In this document: positions 17,341-25,923 of the stretch, one piece after another | Numbering within the stretch: position 1 is the first letter of the stretch | How the letters are laid out: every line of letters begins with the position of its first letter | Origin: an uncultured Bacteroidales bacterium | Lineage (GTDB): Bacteria > Bacteroidota > Bacteroidia > Bacteroidales > UBA932 | Length of the DNA: 39,837 bases | Direction: 5' to 3' | NCBI GenBank assembly: GCA_947367315.1 | Contig: CANBDX010000018.1 | Location: 1-39,837 of the forward strand | The notes under the pieces: model-generated | Databases searched by the model: none | What the model saw: only the letters and a program-made list of their open reading frames with translations | Told to the model about the DNA's origin: nothing | Position numbers and translations under genes: made by a program

Positions 17341-18879
17341 TTATTTCGGTGCATTTCTATATACGTCGTCAAGTGTGAGCGAATTGGTATATGACGAAAC
17401 CAGAGCCTGGATTGCCGCTTTCGCCTCTGTCGAACAATATTCGCCTGTGCCATGGTCTATGAAGGCATGGCATTCGTTTCCGGCTCCCTTTGCTCCGTTA
17501 TCCCATATTATTGAAGGCACACCATAGGTCTTCGCCAGCTTTGCATAATATTTAAGGTAATACTGCTGGAAGGCCTGCTCACGCGCTGTAGCACGGTTTA
17601 CGCAGCCGAACTCACCCATATATACCGGTATACCCTTGGAAATATAATTCACATATATCTTCTCGAACACCTTCTTCAGGTCCGCCTCATTGTCACCCGC
17701 AACCTTCCTTGACGGATCTGCGGTGTGTCCCCATTCGTTTATCTTGGCGGCGAGAGTGTAATCATACGGATCATAGCAGTGAACCGACATCATCAGACGG
17801 TCATTGGCCGAATCTTCAGGCATGACGAAAGACTCGAGTGAGATATCGACATTAGTACAATATGCAGGGATGCCGAGTATACGGTCCGTATTGGCACCTC
17901 CTGAGGCACGTACCGCATTTACAAAAGCCTGATTCCACTCATTCAGACATTTGTACTGCCTGCCGCCGTCATTACGGTTGGCTCCCCAGCCCCAGCTGCC
18001 GTCATGGATTTCGTTGAAGGATTCGAAGATAAGGAAGTTACCCTTATCCTTGAACTTGTCCGCTATCTGTCCCCACATTGCACTGATCTGATCAAGCACC
18101 TGCTGATGTACGGCCGGATTTGTGGCTGCACCCTTGATGTTCAGCCAATATTTGCTGTCGGCACCGTCATGGTGCATGTTTACGATAGCATTCAGGCCTG
18201 CAGCCTCAGCATAGCCAACCACCTCTGCCACTCTGTCAAGCCAGGCTTCTTCAATCTTATAGTCAGGAGCCGGGCCGATATGCCCCATCCAGGTGACAGG
18301 AATCCTGACAGTATTGAATCCCGCTGCCTTCACCTTTGTAAATGTAGCCTGAGTGGCCTTAGGATTGCCCCAGAAAGTCTCTCCGGACACTCCGTTATTA
18401 TGTGCATCGAAATGGTTTCCAAGGTTCCAGCCTATACCCAGACGCTCAGCGAACTGCCATGCCAGATTGCCGTTATTCTCCGGAACAACGGATCCGCCCC
18501 CATTGCCGCTGTCACCACCTCCGGTTGAAGGCACTCCAGCTTCCTGAGACACCTCGACATATATCTTCTCCTCGCCGGCCACAACGGAAATCCTTGTTTC
18601 GCGCACAGCTGCAACAGTATTCTTCTGAGCAGTCACCGTAACCACAGTCTTATGATCAGCACTCCTGTTGCCTTTCTTCGCTGACACCCAGCCGTCTCCC
18701 GGCACCAGATAAAGCTGCTCGGATGCCGTCACGGTAAACGTCTGCTCGCCGCCTTCTGCAGCGAACTCCAATGTAGTCTTGTCGACCGATAGCTTGACCG
18801 AATCGGTCTTCTGCGGTCCTTCCGGGCCGCAGGAGATGGCCATAAGGATGGCCGAAAGGATGTATATTATCTTATTCAT
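17341..18879 (-). CDS. BACON-GH5 (probably subfamily 4) endoglucanase lipoprotein
   Basis: The 512-residue product has a lipoprotein signal (MAISC, Cys17), an N-terminal BACON beta-sandwich (about 27-115), a Gly/Ser linker (about 118-132) and a GH5 domain (about 138-495). The acid/base is Glu290 in FESFNEIHDG and the nucleophile is Glu423 in YMGEFGC. IGWNLGNHFDAH, VRIPVTWMGHIG and SVHCYDPYDYT fit GH5_4, a group of endo-beta-1,4-glucanases active on xyloglucan, mixed-linkage glucan and glucomannan. The architecture is that of the xyloglucanase BoGH5A. In this locus glucomannan is the likely target. It starts 8 bases after the upstream GH26 stop. Confidence 0.87.
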   Translation of the reverse strand: MNKIIYILSAILMAISCGPEGPQKTDSVKLSVDKTTLEFAAEGGEQTFTVTASEQLYLVPGDGWVSAKKGNRSADHKTVVTVTAQKNTVAAVRETRISVVAGEEKIYVEVSQEAGVPSTGGGDSGNGGGSVVPENNGNLAWQFAERLGIGWNLGNHFDAHNNGVSGETFWGNPKATQATFTKVKAAGFNTVRIPVTWMGHIGPAPDYKIEEAWLDRVAEVVGYAEAAGLNAIVNMHHDGADSKYWLNIKGAATNPAVHQQVLDQISAMWGQIADKFKDKGNFLIFESFNEIHDGSWGWGANRNDGGRQYKCLNEWNQAFVNAVRASGGANTDRILGIPAYCTNVDISLESFVMPEDSANDRLMMSVHCYDPYDYTLAAKINEWGHTADPSRKVAGDNEADLKKVFEKIYVNYISKGIPVYMGEFGCVNRATAREQAFQQYYLKYYAKLAKTYGVPSIIWDNGAKGAGNECHAFIDHGTGEYCSTEAKAAIQALVSSYTNSLTLDDVYRNAPK

Positions 18880-18887
18880 AGTCTAAA

Positions 18888-20369
18888 TTATTTAAGATTT
18901 GGCATCGATTCACGTGTCAGGACGTAAGGACTGGACATAACCTGCTTCCAGTAATCGCCGGTATTGAGGTTAAAGTTGCCATCGGAAGGAGTCAGGACTA
19001 TGTTTCCGTTGGAATCAGAGTTGCACCATACCATGAACCATGACCACTTGTTGCCTGCAGCCATGCATTTTGCCGGGTCTGGGATATTGCCGCATTCGCT
19101 TACGGTAACCAGTTTCTTTCCCTTGGTCATATCGACCATCGCCTGATACTGACGTGTCTTGGCTTCTGTATTGGTTTCATATATGTCCACACCAAGGATA
19201 TCCACATATTCATCACCAGGATACCAGTCAAGATACTGGTCTTCAGCCCCTTTGGTCACATCCACGGTCCACACCCAGATGAGGTTGTCAAGGCCGTGGA
19301 CATTCACAAGCTGGTCATACAGGAGTCTCCAGAGCTGCTTGCAAGGCTCAGCGCCATGCCTGCCCCACCAGAACCAGGCTCCATTAGGACCATAGAGGTT
19401 ATAGTTTCCGGCCGCCTCGTGGAGAGGGCGCCAGATCACCGGGATATTCTCGTTCTCGAGAAGCTGGAGATAGCCGGCGACTTCCTCGATGTCCTTCATG
19501 ATGAAGTCATGCTGCCATGTGCCTTCCTTCAAGGCTTCCCTGATGTCGAAGGAAGTCTTGTTACAGTAGAATGCGTAACCGTCGAAATTATAATTATTGA
19601 GACCGTTATCCCAATCCGCCTTGGTGTTGGGCACATTCCAGTGCCACATGTAGTTTACCAGACCGTTTGCGGCCCACTGCTCCTTAGGAGCGGTAATGTC
19701 ATTATAGTTCTGCACCCAGCTCCAGTTATCCGGAGTCGGCGAGAACTGAAGGAACAGGAAGTCGTAGCCTGCCAGAGCAGGATGCTTGCCGGTATGGTTG
19801 TACACAGCATCTATGAAATCATTCTTATGGCTATGACTTGACTGTACTCCTGACAGTGTCTTCTTTCCACTCTGCTCAAGCAGGAAGCGGTATACATTCT
19901 GAGCCTCCTTGGAGGCTTTAGGGTTGACAAGGGTCTTGACTGGATTAAGGTCAGATGGTACATACGGCTCGACCTTCTTCATGGAGAATGTGAACTTCAC
20001 TCCTTCGGAACCTTTCTGGTTCGTGCGATATCCCTGCACGACTCCTGCCGGAACGGTCAGGATATAAGACACTCCTTCTTCCAGACCGGAAAGCTTTATG
20101 GTAAGGTCAGCCATGTAGGCGTTTACATTATCGACTGACGCTTCTCCATCTATAGAAATCAAAGCCTTCTTGTCAGAAGGGCATTTGATGTTCTGGTCGA
20201 ATGTCATCTTGACCGTCAGCTCGCTTCCTGTCAGGCCCTGTGTTCCGTCTGCCGGAACTGTCGACACAAGCTTCGGTCCGGCGGCTGTCTGTGCAGGTAC
20301 TTCCTCTTTTTCCTGACATCCTGCCAGGAGCACGGCGATAGATATTAAAACAAGGAATATCTTCTTCAT
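18888..20369 (-). CDS. GH26 beta-mannanase with N-terminal Ig-like domain, surface lipoprotein
   Basis: The 493-residue product has a lipoprotein signal (LLAGC, Cys18) followed by QEKEE, an acidic stretch like the Bacteroides surface-export signal, so it is probably on the cell surface. Residues about 32-132 form an Ig-like domain of the SbsA/Big_5 type (STVPADGTQGLTG, MTFDQNI). The GH26 domain (about 145-485) carries the acid/base Glu318 in WRPLHEAAGN and the nucleophile Glu425 in VTVSECGN, plus GAWFWWG. It differs clearly from the ManA-like GH26 two genes downstream and probably makes the first cuts in long mannan. A strong hairpin separates it from the binding-protein gene. Confidence 0.9.
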   Translation of the reverse strand: MKKIFLVLISIAVLLAGCQEKEEVPAQTAAGPKLVSTVPADGTQGLTGSELTVKMTFDQNIKCPSDKKALISIDGEASVDNVNAYMADLTIKLSGLEEGVSYILTVPAGVVQGYRTNQKGSEGVKFTFSMKKVEPYVPSDLNPVKTLVNPKASKEAQNVYRFLLEQSGKKTLSGVQSSHSHKNDFIDAVYNHTGKHPALAGYDFLFLQFSPTPDNWSWVQNYNDITAPKEQWAANGLVNYMWHWNVPNTKADWDNGLNNYNFDGYAFYCNKTSFDIREALKEGTWQHDFIMKDIEEVAGYLQLLENENIPVIWRPLHEAAGNYNLYGPNGAWFWWGRHGAEPCKQLWRLLYDQLVNVHGLDNLIWVWTVDVTKGAEDQYLDWYPGDEYVDILGVDIYETNTEAKTRQYQAMVDMTKGKKLVTVSECGNIPDPAKCMAAGNKWSWFMVWCNSDSNGNIVLTPSDGNFNLNTGDYWKQVMSSPYVLTRESMPNLK

Positions 20370-20384
20370 AACATAAAGTTTTGG

Positions 20385-20416
20385 TTCCCGGGGAGGCGGT
20401 CAGGCCTCCCTGGGAA
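20385..20416 (-). repeat. Strong intercistronic hairpin between SGBP and GH26 genes
   Basis: Two 13-base arms (20385-20397 and 20404-20416) around a 6-base loop pair at every position except one (A opposite C) on the transcribed strand, with a 7-bp GC-rich inner stem GGGAGGC / GCCTCCC. No U-run follows, so it is not a classic terminator. It sits exactly where the SusC/D/binding-protein genes give way to the enzyme genes, and could stabilise or process the upstream mRNA. Confidence 0.6.
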
Positions 20417-20426
20417 AATATTGGGA

Positions 20427-22748
20427 TTACAGAATAGTAATCTTATTGACGATACAATTTGAACCTGTCATAACCAGTCCGTTTGCAGAGACAAGGTGAT
20501 CAATGATTTCCTGTGTAAGTTCCACCTTAACAACCGTAGGGTTATCATACTGACCAGGGACTCCATTCAGTGCTCCCCAACTGTCGCCAACGCGAAGGCT
20601 GAGACAATACCAATCAGTAACTGCTGCATTTGGTTCACAATAGAATGTAAGTATCTGACCGGCAGATACTGTTTTCCAGTCAAAAGCACCCCATGCCAGA
20701 TCCTGATTTCCGCCCCAGCTTCCAGTGTCAAAAGGTCCCACCCAAAGATCCTTCTCCTGAGAAATCTCAGAAGTGAGGATAAGCTTGGTGAGGGTGTAGT
20801 TTGTACCTGTCATCACGAGACCGCCCTCATTTACAAGCGCATTGATATCGTCTGCTGTAAGAGTGAGAGAATAATATGTCGCACCAGCAGTCATAGGGAT
20901 GTTGTCACCTGCAGCCATACCTGAAGGGATAGAATTCCATGAACCGTTTCCGAAACGAACCTGCCAGTAGTCGAATGACGGATCTAAGTCGAAGTAAGCT
21001 GTAAGGACGGTACCCGGCTTAACAGTAGACCAGTCATAACCACCCCAAGAGAGATCAGACATACCGCTCCATGAGATATACATAGATCCTTCCCATATAG
21101 TCTTGATATCAAGCTCGAGACCCACCTCGATCTGAGTTGCTAATGTCTCTACGTCACCGCTGAAGAGATTGAATTGGATGTTATACATACCCACCTTCAT
21201 CCAAGGCATAAGGAAACGTACCTCCTCGTCTGTACGGAGACTGTACTGAGTTACCTTCACATCGCCGATAAAGATGTTCTCAACGAGGTTGAAATTAGAA
21301 CCCTTGAGTACAACTTCCTGTCCGATATGCTGCATAGAAGGCATTTCATTAACGATCACCAAAGCGTGATAATTAACCTTGACTTCTTCAGCCGGCTCTA
21401 TAACGATACCGTTTGCAAGAGCAAGGGTCACCTTGCCGGAAACCGAAGATACTGTCGTAGCAACCTTGACGCTGCTTCCATCCTCAGCGGTCTCGATTTC
21501 CTCTGCCTTGCCTCCGAGAGTAGCAGAAACCACGAGATCGAGATCCTCACCGGTAACAACCACAGGCTCATCTCCTGCATAAAGTTCCAACGGAGAAATT
21601 GAGCTGACCACAGGCTTCACAAGCTCGATGGCCTCAGTGGCAACGGTCTTGCCGTTTGCAAGAGTGAGAGTCACGACTCCGTCTACAGCTGTTGCAGGAA
21701 TAGTGAAAGCAATCTTCTTTTCAGCATAGGTATACTCGAGCGCAGTGCCTGCGAGATCTGCTTTGGTAACCAGATCAAGGTCCTTACCTGTAACAATAGC
21801 GCTCAGACCAGCCTTGTAGCGTGTCTCGGCAGCAATGGCAAGTCCTGTAGGAACTACGGTTGTATATGCACCTGCCTTGAACTCCTTGCCTGCGAATGAT
21901 GTGAGTACAATCTCACCATCAACCACTGTTGCTGGAAGGACAACCTTTACAGACTTGTGGTCATCTGCAAGAGTGAAATCTACCTCAACACCACCGATAG
22001 CAGCCTTTGCGATCATATCAAGGTATGTACCCTGAACTGTAATCTCGGCACCAGCCTTGAGCATGCCTCTGTCTGCAGCCTTAACTGTAGGGTCTCCGAT
22101 TGTAAGTGTGCCCTCGGATGGGATATTGTTAGGAATAAGTCCGTCAGGATTATTATGTTCATCCACATCACCGATAGTCACAGGACCCGTGACAGCAGCA
22201 GAAGGCACGATGAACTTGAGTTCACGACGGCTCTTGGATGTGATCTGGTCACCTGTCACATACACACCGTTTTTAAGGACAACCTGCTGCACATTGTAGA
22301 GATAGTCACCCTTTACAGTGATCTCGTCACCAGGCATTGCGTTAGCCGGAGAGAATGACTCCAAGACGAGACCTTCTGTAAATTCAATATCAGTCTTGCT
22401 CTTGTATGTATTGCCGGACTTGTCGATAATGACAACAGGACCGGTAATTGAAGCATCCTCGGCTCCGTCTGCAGGAGTGACAACCCGGATCTCGCTGATA
22501 CGTCCGGTCGAAACCACCTCTATTTCAGTGATAGGGTCAGCTCCAGGAATCTGCACCTGGGCAATCTTGTCGAGATTACTACCCATGATGCGAAGTTCGG
22601 CTCCACGAACCAGAGGGTTCGGAGCAAATGCACTGAACACCACTGCATCATCATCAAACTGGTCGGTAGAGAGTTCCTCTGTACATCCGGTCAGCGAAAA
22701 AAGAGAGCAGATGGCAAGAAGTGCCGAAAATCTGAATATATTTTTCAT
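20427..22748 (-). CDS. TIG-repeat surface glycan-binding lipoprotein with two C-terminal homologous modules
   Basis: The 773-residue product has a lipoprotein signal (SLTGC, Cys22) followed by the acidic TEELSTDQFDDD, so surface display is likely. About six IPT/TIG Ig-like repeats follow (approximately 37-115, 127-195, 220-292, 301-372, 379-452, 462-530). The C-terminus holds two related modules (about 547-658 and 665-773). Both contain a DLxWGxxDW core, a W-rich strand pair and an ending GLVMTGxN. I do not recognise these modules as a named CBM. The position after SusD suggests glycan capture for SusCD. Binding of mannan is inference. Confidence 0.82.
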   Translation of the reverse strand: MKNIFRFSALLAICSLFSLTGCTEELSTDQFDDDAVVFSAFAPNPLVRGAELRIMGSNLDKIAQVQIPGADPITEIEVVSTGRISEIRVVTPADGAEDASITGPVVIIDKSGNTYKSKTDIEFTEGLVLESFSPANAMPGDEITVKGDYLYNVQQVVLKNGVYVTGDQITSKSRRELKFIVPSAAVTGPVTIGDVDEHNNPDGLIPNNIPSEGTLTIGDPTVKAADRGMLKAGAEITVQGTYLDMIAKAAIGGVEVDFTLADDHKSVKVVLPATVVDGEIVLTSFAGKEFKAGAYTTVVPTGLAIAAETRYKAGLSAIVTGKDLDLVTKADLAGTALEYTYAEKKIAFTIPATAVDGVVTLTLANGKTVATEAIELVKPVVSSISPLELYAGDEPVVVTGEDLDLVVSATLGGKAEEIETAEDGSSVKVATTVSSVSGKVTLALANGIVIEPAEEVKVNYHALVIVNEMPSMQHIGQEVVLKGSNFNLVENIFIGDVKVTQYSLRTDEEVRFLMPWMKVGMYNIQFNLFSGDVETLATQIEVGLELDIKTIWEGSMYISWSGMSDLSWGGYDWSTVKPGTVLTAYFDLDPSFDYWQVRFGNGSWNSIPSGMAAGDNIPMTAGATYYSLTLTADDINALVNEGGLVMTGTNYTLTKLILTSEISQEKDLWVGPFDTGSWGGNQDLAWGAFDWKTVSAGQILTFYCEPNAAVTDWYCLSLRVGDSWGALNGVPGQYDNPTVVKVELTQEIIDHLVSANGLVMTGSNCIVNKITIL

Positions 22749-22765
22749 AATCTTTCCCTTTTAAA

Positions 22766-24097
22766 TTATTTGGCAGGAACTGCACGTATATTGTCAATCT
22801 TGATGACAGGAGCACATTCCTTACCTGCAACACCGCCACCTACGACAAACATTGTCAAGCTTGCAAAGTCTTGTGCTGACGAGAATTGCTTTGTTGCACC
22901 AGCACCATCCTTATTATATGTGAAATCGGACATAGGAACTGTCACGGTCACCCATTTTCCTGCAGTATCATAAGAGCCTGTAGAAACCCATGGACGATAC
23001 AAAGCACGTCCCCAGTCTCCAAGACCGTTATCTCCGTTGAATGCTCCGGCGTTTGCACCAGCTACAGCATCGAATCCGTCAATGGCATTTCCTGAAACAG
23101 TCACCTGACTTACCGGCTGGAAGGCAATCTGCATCGCTCCCGCCATCCAAGGATTAGATGCAGGAATACACATTTCAAACTTCAAGGCCATATTCTTATA
23201 GTCTGAGAAATCTGCAAGATTGAACAATGCTATACCTGCTCCAGATGTTATGTTCTGAGGAGTATCCCACGTACCGCACCAATACTCAAACGCATACAAA
23301 CCATCATTCCAATCGGCAGTGGCATTAAGAGTTGTGCTTCCGTCACCCAACTGAAGGTAGTTACCATCAATTGCTGTGTCATCAGTCTTGATTTCGCGTG
23401 CATGCCAGCAGTTCGCTGCATTTGTAGCCAAAGCTGCATCACCGTCATCATCAAAGTCGAACAGCATTCCGCTTGCATCCATATACGTGAATGGAGAACG
23501 TGCCAGACCTGACTCTGTTGAGATCTTGATTCTTCCAGGCTTTGCATCCTCAGGAATAGTAAAGGTAACCTCCGTCATAGACACACTCTTGAATGAGGTA
23601 ACCTCAACGCCGGCACCATCCTCAAATGTCAGAGTCATAGGTTCTTTAAAGTAATTACCATATACAGTGACATCTGTGCCAGGCTTCTGGAATTCGCATG
23701 ACATTGACTTGATCTGCGGAGCAGGCATCATCACCCTGAAAGGAACCTCAACAACGGAACCGTTTCCGGCCACCAGATATATCTTGTCCGTAACCTTCTG
23801 GGAAATCTGCCCGGGAACCTGAACAATGATTGTATGCTCAGTCATATAGCTGGTATTCAGCACAGCGGGATGTTCATTGAAAAACACGTCATGCACGCTG
23901 CACATATTATCTCCGACAATGCATACGATCTCTCCCATATATGCCCTGTCGATATAGACATCGCTGCCTGCATACCTCACATAATGAACGGTAGGTACAC
24001 CGTCCGCCAGCACGAATGCATCTGGATAATCCTCGCAAGAAGAGAATCCGAATGCAGCAGCCGCCATCAGCATTATGCTTATGATATATTTTTTCAT
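22766..24097 (-). CDS. TIG-domain surface glycan-binding lipoprotein (SusE position)
   Basis: The 443-residue product has a lipoprotein signal (GFSSC, Cys21) with acidic residues following (EDYPDAF), two IPT/TIG domains (about 35-122 and 126-206) and a C-terminal domain (about 207-443). That domain begins MLFDFDDDGDAA and is rich in Trp, Asn and Gly. It resembles the C-terminal binding domains of surface glycan-binding proteins of the xyloglucan and mixed-linkage glucan loci (SGBP_B type). It starts 13 bases after SusD, so it should be made in proportion to it. The ligand is inferred as mannan or glucomannan; the family link is by pattern only. Confidence 0.82.
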   Translation of the reverse strand: MKKYIISIMLMAAAAFGFSSCEDYPDAFVLADGVPTVHYVRYAGSDVYIDRAYMGEIVCIVGDNMCSVHDVFFNEHPAVLNTSYMTEHTIIVQVPGQISQKVTDKIYLVAGNGSVVEVPFRVMMPAPQIKSMSCEFQKPGTDVTVYGNYFKEPMTLTFEDGAGVEVTSFKSVSMTEVTFTIPEDAKPGRIKISTESGLARSPFTYMDASGMLFDFDDDGDAALATNAANCWHAREIKTDDTAIDGNYLQLGDGSTTLNATADWNDGLYAFEYWCGTWDTPQNITSGAGIALFNLADFSDYKNMALKFEMCIPASNPWMAGAMQIAFQPVSQVTVSGNAIDGFDAVAGANAGAFNGDNGLGDWGRALYRPWVSTGSYDTAGKWVTVTVPMSDFTYNKDGAGATKQFSSAQDFASLTMFVVGGGVAGKECAPVIKIDNIRAVPAK

Positions 24098-24110
24098 AGT
24101 AACTTATTCA

Positions 24111-25904
24111 TTAAAAGTTATATACATATGTCGCACGCACATCCACCGGCTGACTAGGCTCAAGAAGGTGTGGATTGAATACTACGTCTTCCGTAGGGAC
24201 AGGAAGAGTGAAGATTGTTTCATTGATATTAGGAGCGGGAACATCGGTATTATATGCAGCATCACCTACTTCCCAGACAGCCTTCTCCTTATCAAATGCC
24301 GTAAGGTCCTTAGAAGGATTCTCCAACGTTCCGCCACATCCGGTATACCAGTAATTCTTGGTCACCGTATCATAGCTGCCTATATTGTTACGCTTCTGGG
24401 CCTTGAGCTCATTAATTGCACCGGTCTTGTCATAATATGAGCGACGCACGAAGTCATACCAACGGTCACCCTCTCCTGCAAGCTCGAGACGGCGCTCTTT
24501 CCAGATGTCATCGAATGTGACAGCATCAAGAGGATCCACACCGGCACGCTGACGTACTGAATTGGTATAGGTCAGAGCCTTTGTCGGATCACCGGCAAGC
24601 AGATTGGCCTCAGCACATACAAGATAAATATCGGCAAGACGAAGAATCGCAGTTGGAAGAGTGTATGCCATTCTCTTTGACTCGTAACCGACTGCATCCT
24701 TATGGTCGCGGAGGTTACCGTAGAGGTGCTTTACATTCTGGCTGCCGCAAGCTCCGTTGAACGCAGCGTTCGTTCCCCATTCAGCATATTCCTTATCCTC
24801 GCTGTATAAGAAATACAAAAGATCGAATCCACCCTTGTCTACCCAGAAATAGTCGTATTTGTCACCTGCCATCATCATGGTTGCCACACGGCGTTTATCC
24901 TTCTCGTTCTCACGGGTTTTAGGATCGTCAAGAGGATCGACTCCAAAAGCAAGGGCAAGGTCATATGAAGGACCATTCCAGTCTCCCCACATATCATCAA
25001 ATCCACTGAATCCCTTTAGACCAAGGTCTGACTGAAGAGTGTTCTGAGCAGTCCAGGCTCCATCCTTTGCCTGCCACATCCATGCGATAAGATGTTCTCC
25101 GGTAGAGTTGTACTTCTCTGGATTCATACGGAAGATATCCGAATATTCCGGAGTAAGAGTACGACCTGAATTAAGAATAACATCCTCCGCAAATCCGGCA
25201 GCTTTAACGAGATCATCATTATTAAGAGTTCCTGTTACTCCGGCTTTAGTAAGATACACTTTTGCAAGAAGTGCTTCAGCAGCATAGTAGTCGATGCGAC
25301 CGTTCCAGCCCGATGTCTGCTTTGGAAGAAGCTCCATAGCCTTTTCAAGGGTCAGGATAATATAATCGTACAGGCTTACTCTGTCCGCCTTATAGAGATC
25401 ATTATAAGTGGAAGAATCCAGTATTTCCTTATTATTATGCACAATAGGAACCTCTCCGAATGTCCTTACCATATAGAAATAAGCCATAGCCTTCCACGTA
25501 AGCGCTTCACCGATAGCCTTGTTCTTGGCAGCCTGTGAAGGGCCCTGAGATTCCACAATGTTGTTTATCATTGTATTTGCCTGAGCATTCACAGCCCAAA
25601 GTGAAGCGGACATTTTAGTAAGGTCCTCATCTGAACCGTTTGTCGTGAAAGTAAGGTAAGGAGAACCACCCCAATACATGTTTCCCGACATCACTTCACC
25701 GATCTTGATGAAAGCGCGCTGGAAATCATACCAAGGGGAATTGTAAAGGGAATTTATACCCATCTCCACCTGCTCATCGGTCTTGTAGAAGACAGACGTG
25801 TTGTATCCATCCTCAATAGGACGATGAAGAAAATCCTCGCAAGAAATTGCACTCATTGCAAGAACGGCCACCATCGCACCTTTAAATATATTTTTAAATT
25901 TCAT
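24111..25904 (-). CDS. SusD-family outer-membrane glycan-binding lipoprotein
   Basis: SusD proteins sit as a lid over the SusC pore and deliver oligosaccharides. The 597-residue product has a lipoprotein signal (SAISC, Cys22) and the typical start EDFLHRPIEDGYNTS, then TPR-like helices and the C-terminal RagB/SusD region (LRLADIYLVCAEANLL and WKERRLELAGEGDRWYDFVR). The length is usual. It lies 19 bases after SusC, and the pair defines the PUL core. Substrate assignment to beta-mannan comes from the adjacent enzymes. Confidence 0.95.
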   Translation of the reverse strand: MKFKNIFKGAMVAVLAMSAISCEDFLHRPIEDGYNTSVFYKTDEQVEMGINSLYNSPWYDFQRAFIKIGEVMSGNMYWGGSPYLTFTTNGSDEDLTKMSASLWAVNAQANTMINNIVESQGPSQAAKNKAIGEALTWKAMAYFYMVRTFGEVPIVHNNKEILDSSTYNDLYKADRVSLYDYIILTLEKAMELLPKQTSGWNGRIDYYAAEALLAKVYLTKAGVTGTLNNDDLVKAAGFAEDVILNSGRTLTPEYSDIFRMNPEKYNSTGEHLIAWMWQAKDGAWTAQNTLQSDLGLKGFSGFDDMWGDWNGPSYDLALAFGVDPLDDPKTRENEKDKRRVATMMMAGDKYDYFWVDKGGFDLLYFLYSEDKEYAEWGTNAAFNGACGSQNVKHLYGNLRDHKDAVGYESKRMAYTLPTAILRLADIYLVCAEANLLAGDPTKALTYTNSVRQRAGVDPLDAVTFDDIWKERRLELAGEGDRWYDFVRRSYYDKTGAINELKAQKRNNIGSYDTVTKNYWYTGCGGTLENPSKDLTAFDKEKAVWEVGDAAYNTDVPAPNINETIFTLPVPTEDVVFNPHLLEPSQPVDVRATYVYNF

Positions 25905-25923
25905 ATTCTACTTTATTTAAGGA

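Noticed and set aside
17328..17453. Upstream start for the ManA-like GH26
   Set aside because: It would put 42 basic residues before an obvious lipoprotein signal and overlap the GH5_4 gene.
19296..19841. 181-codon open frame opposite the Ig-GH26 gene
   Set aside because: Antisense to conserved GH26 catalytic regions; no independent evidence.
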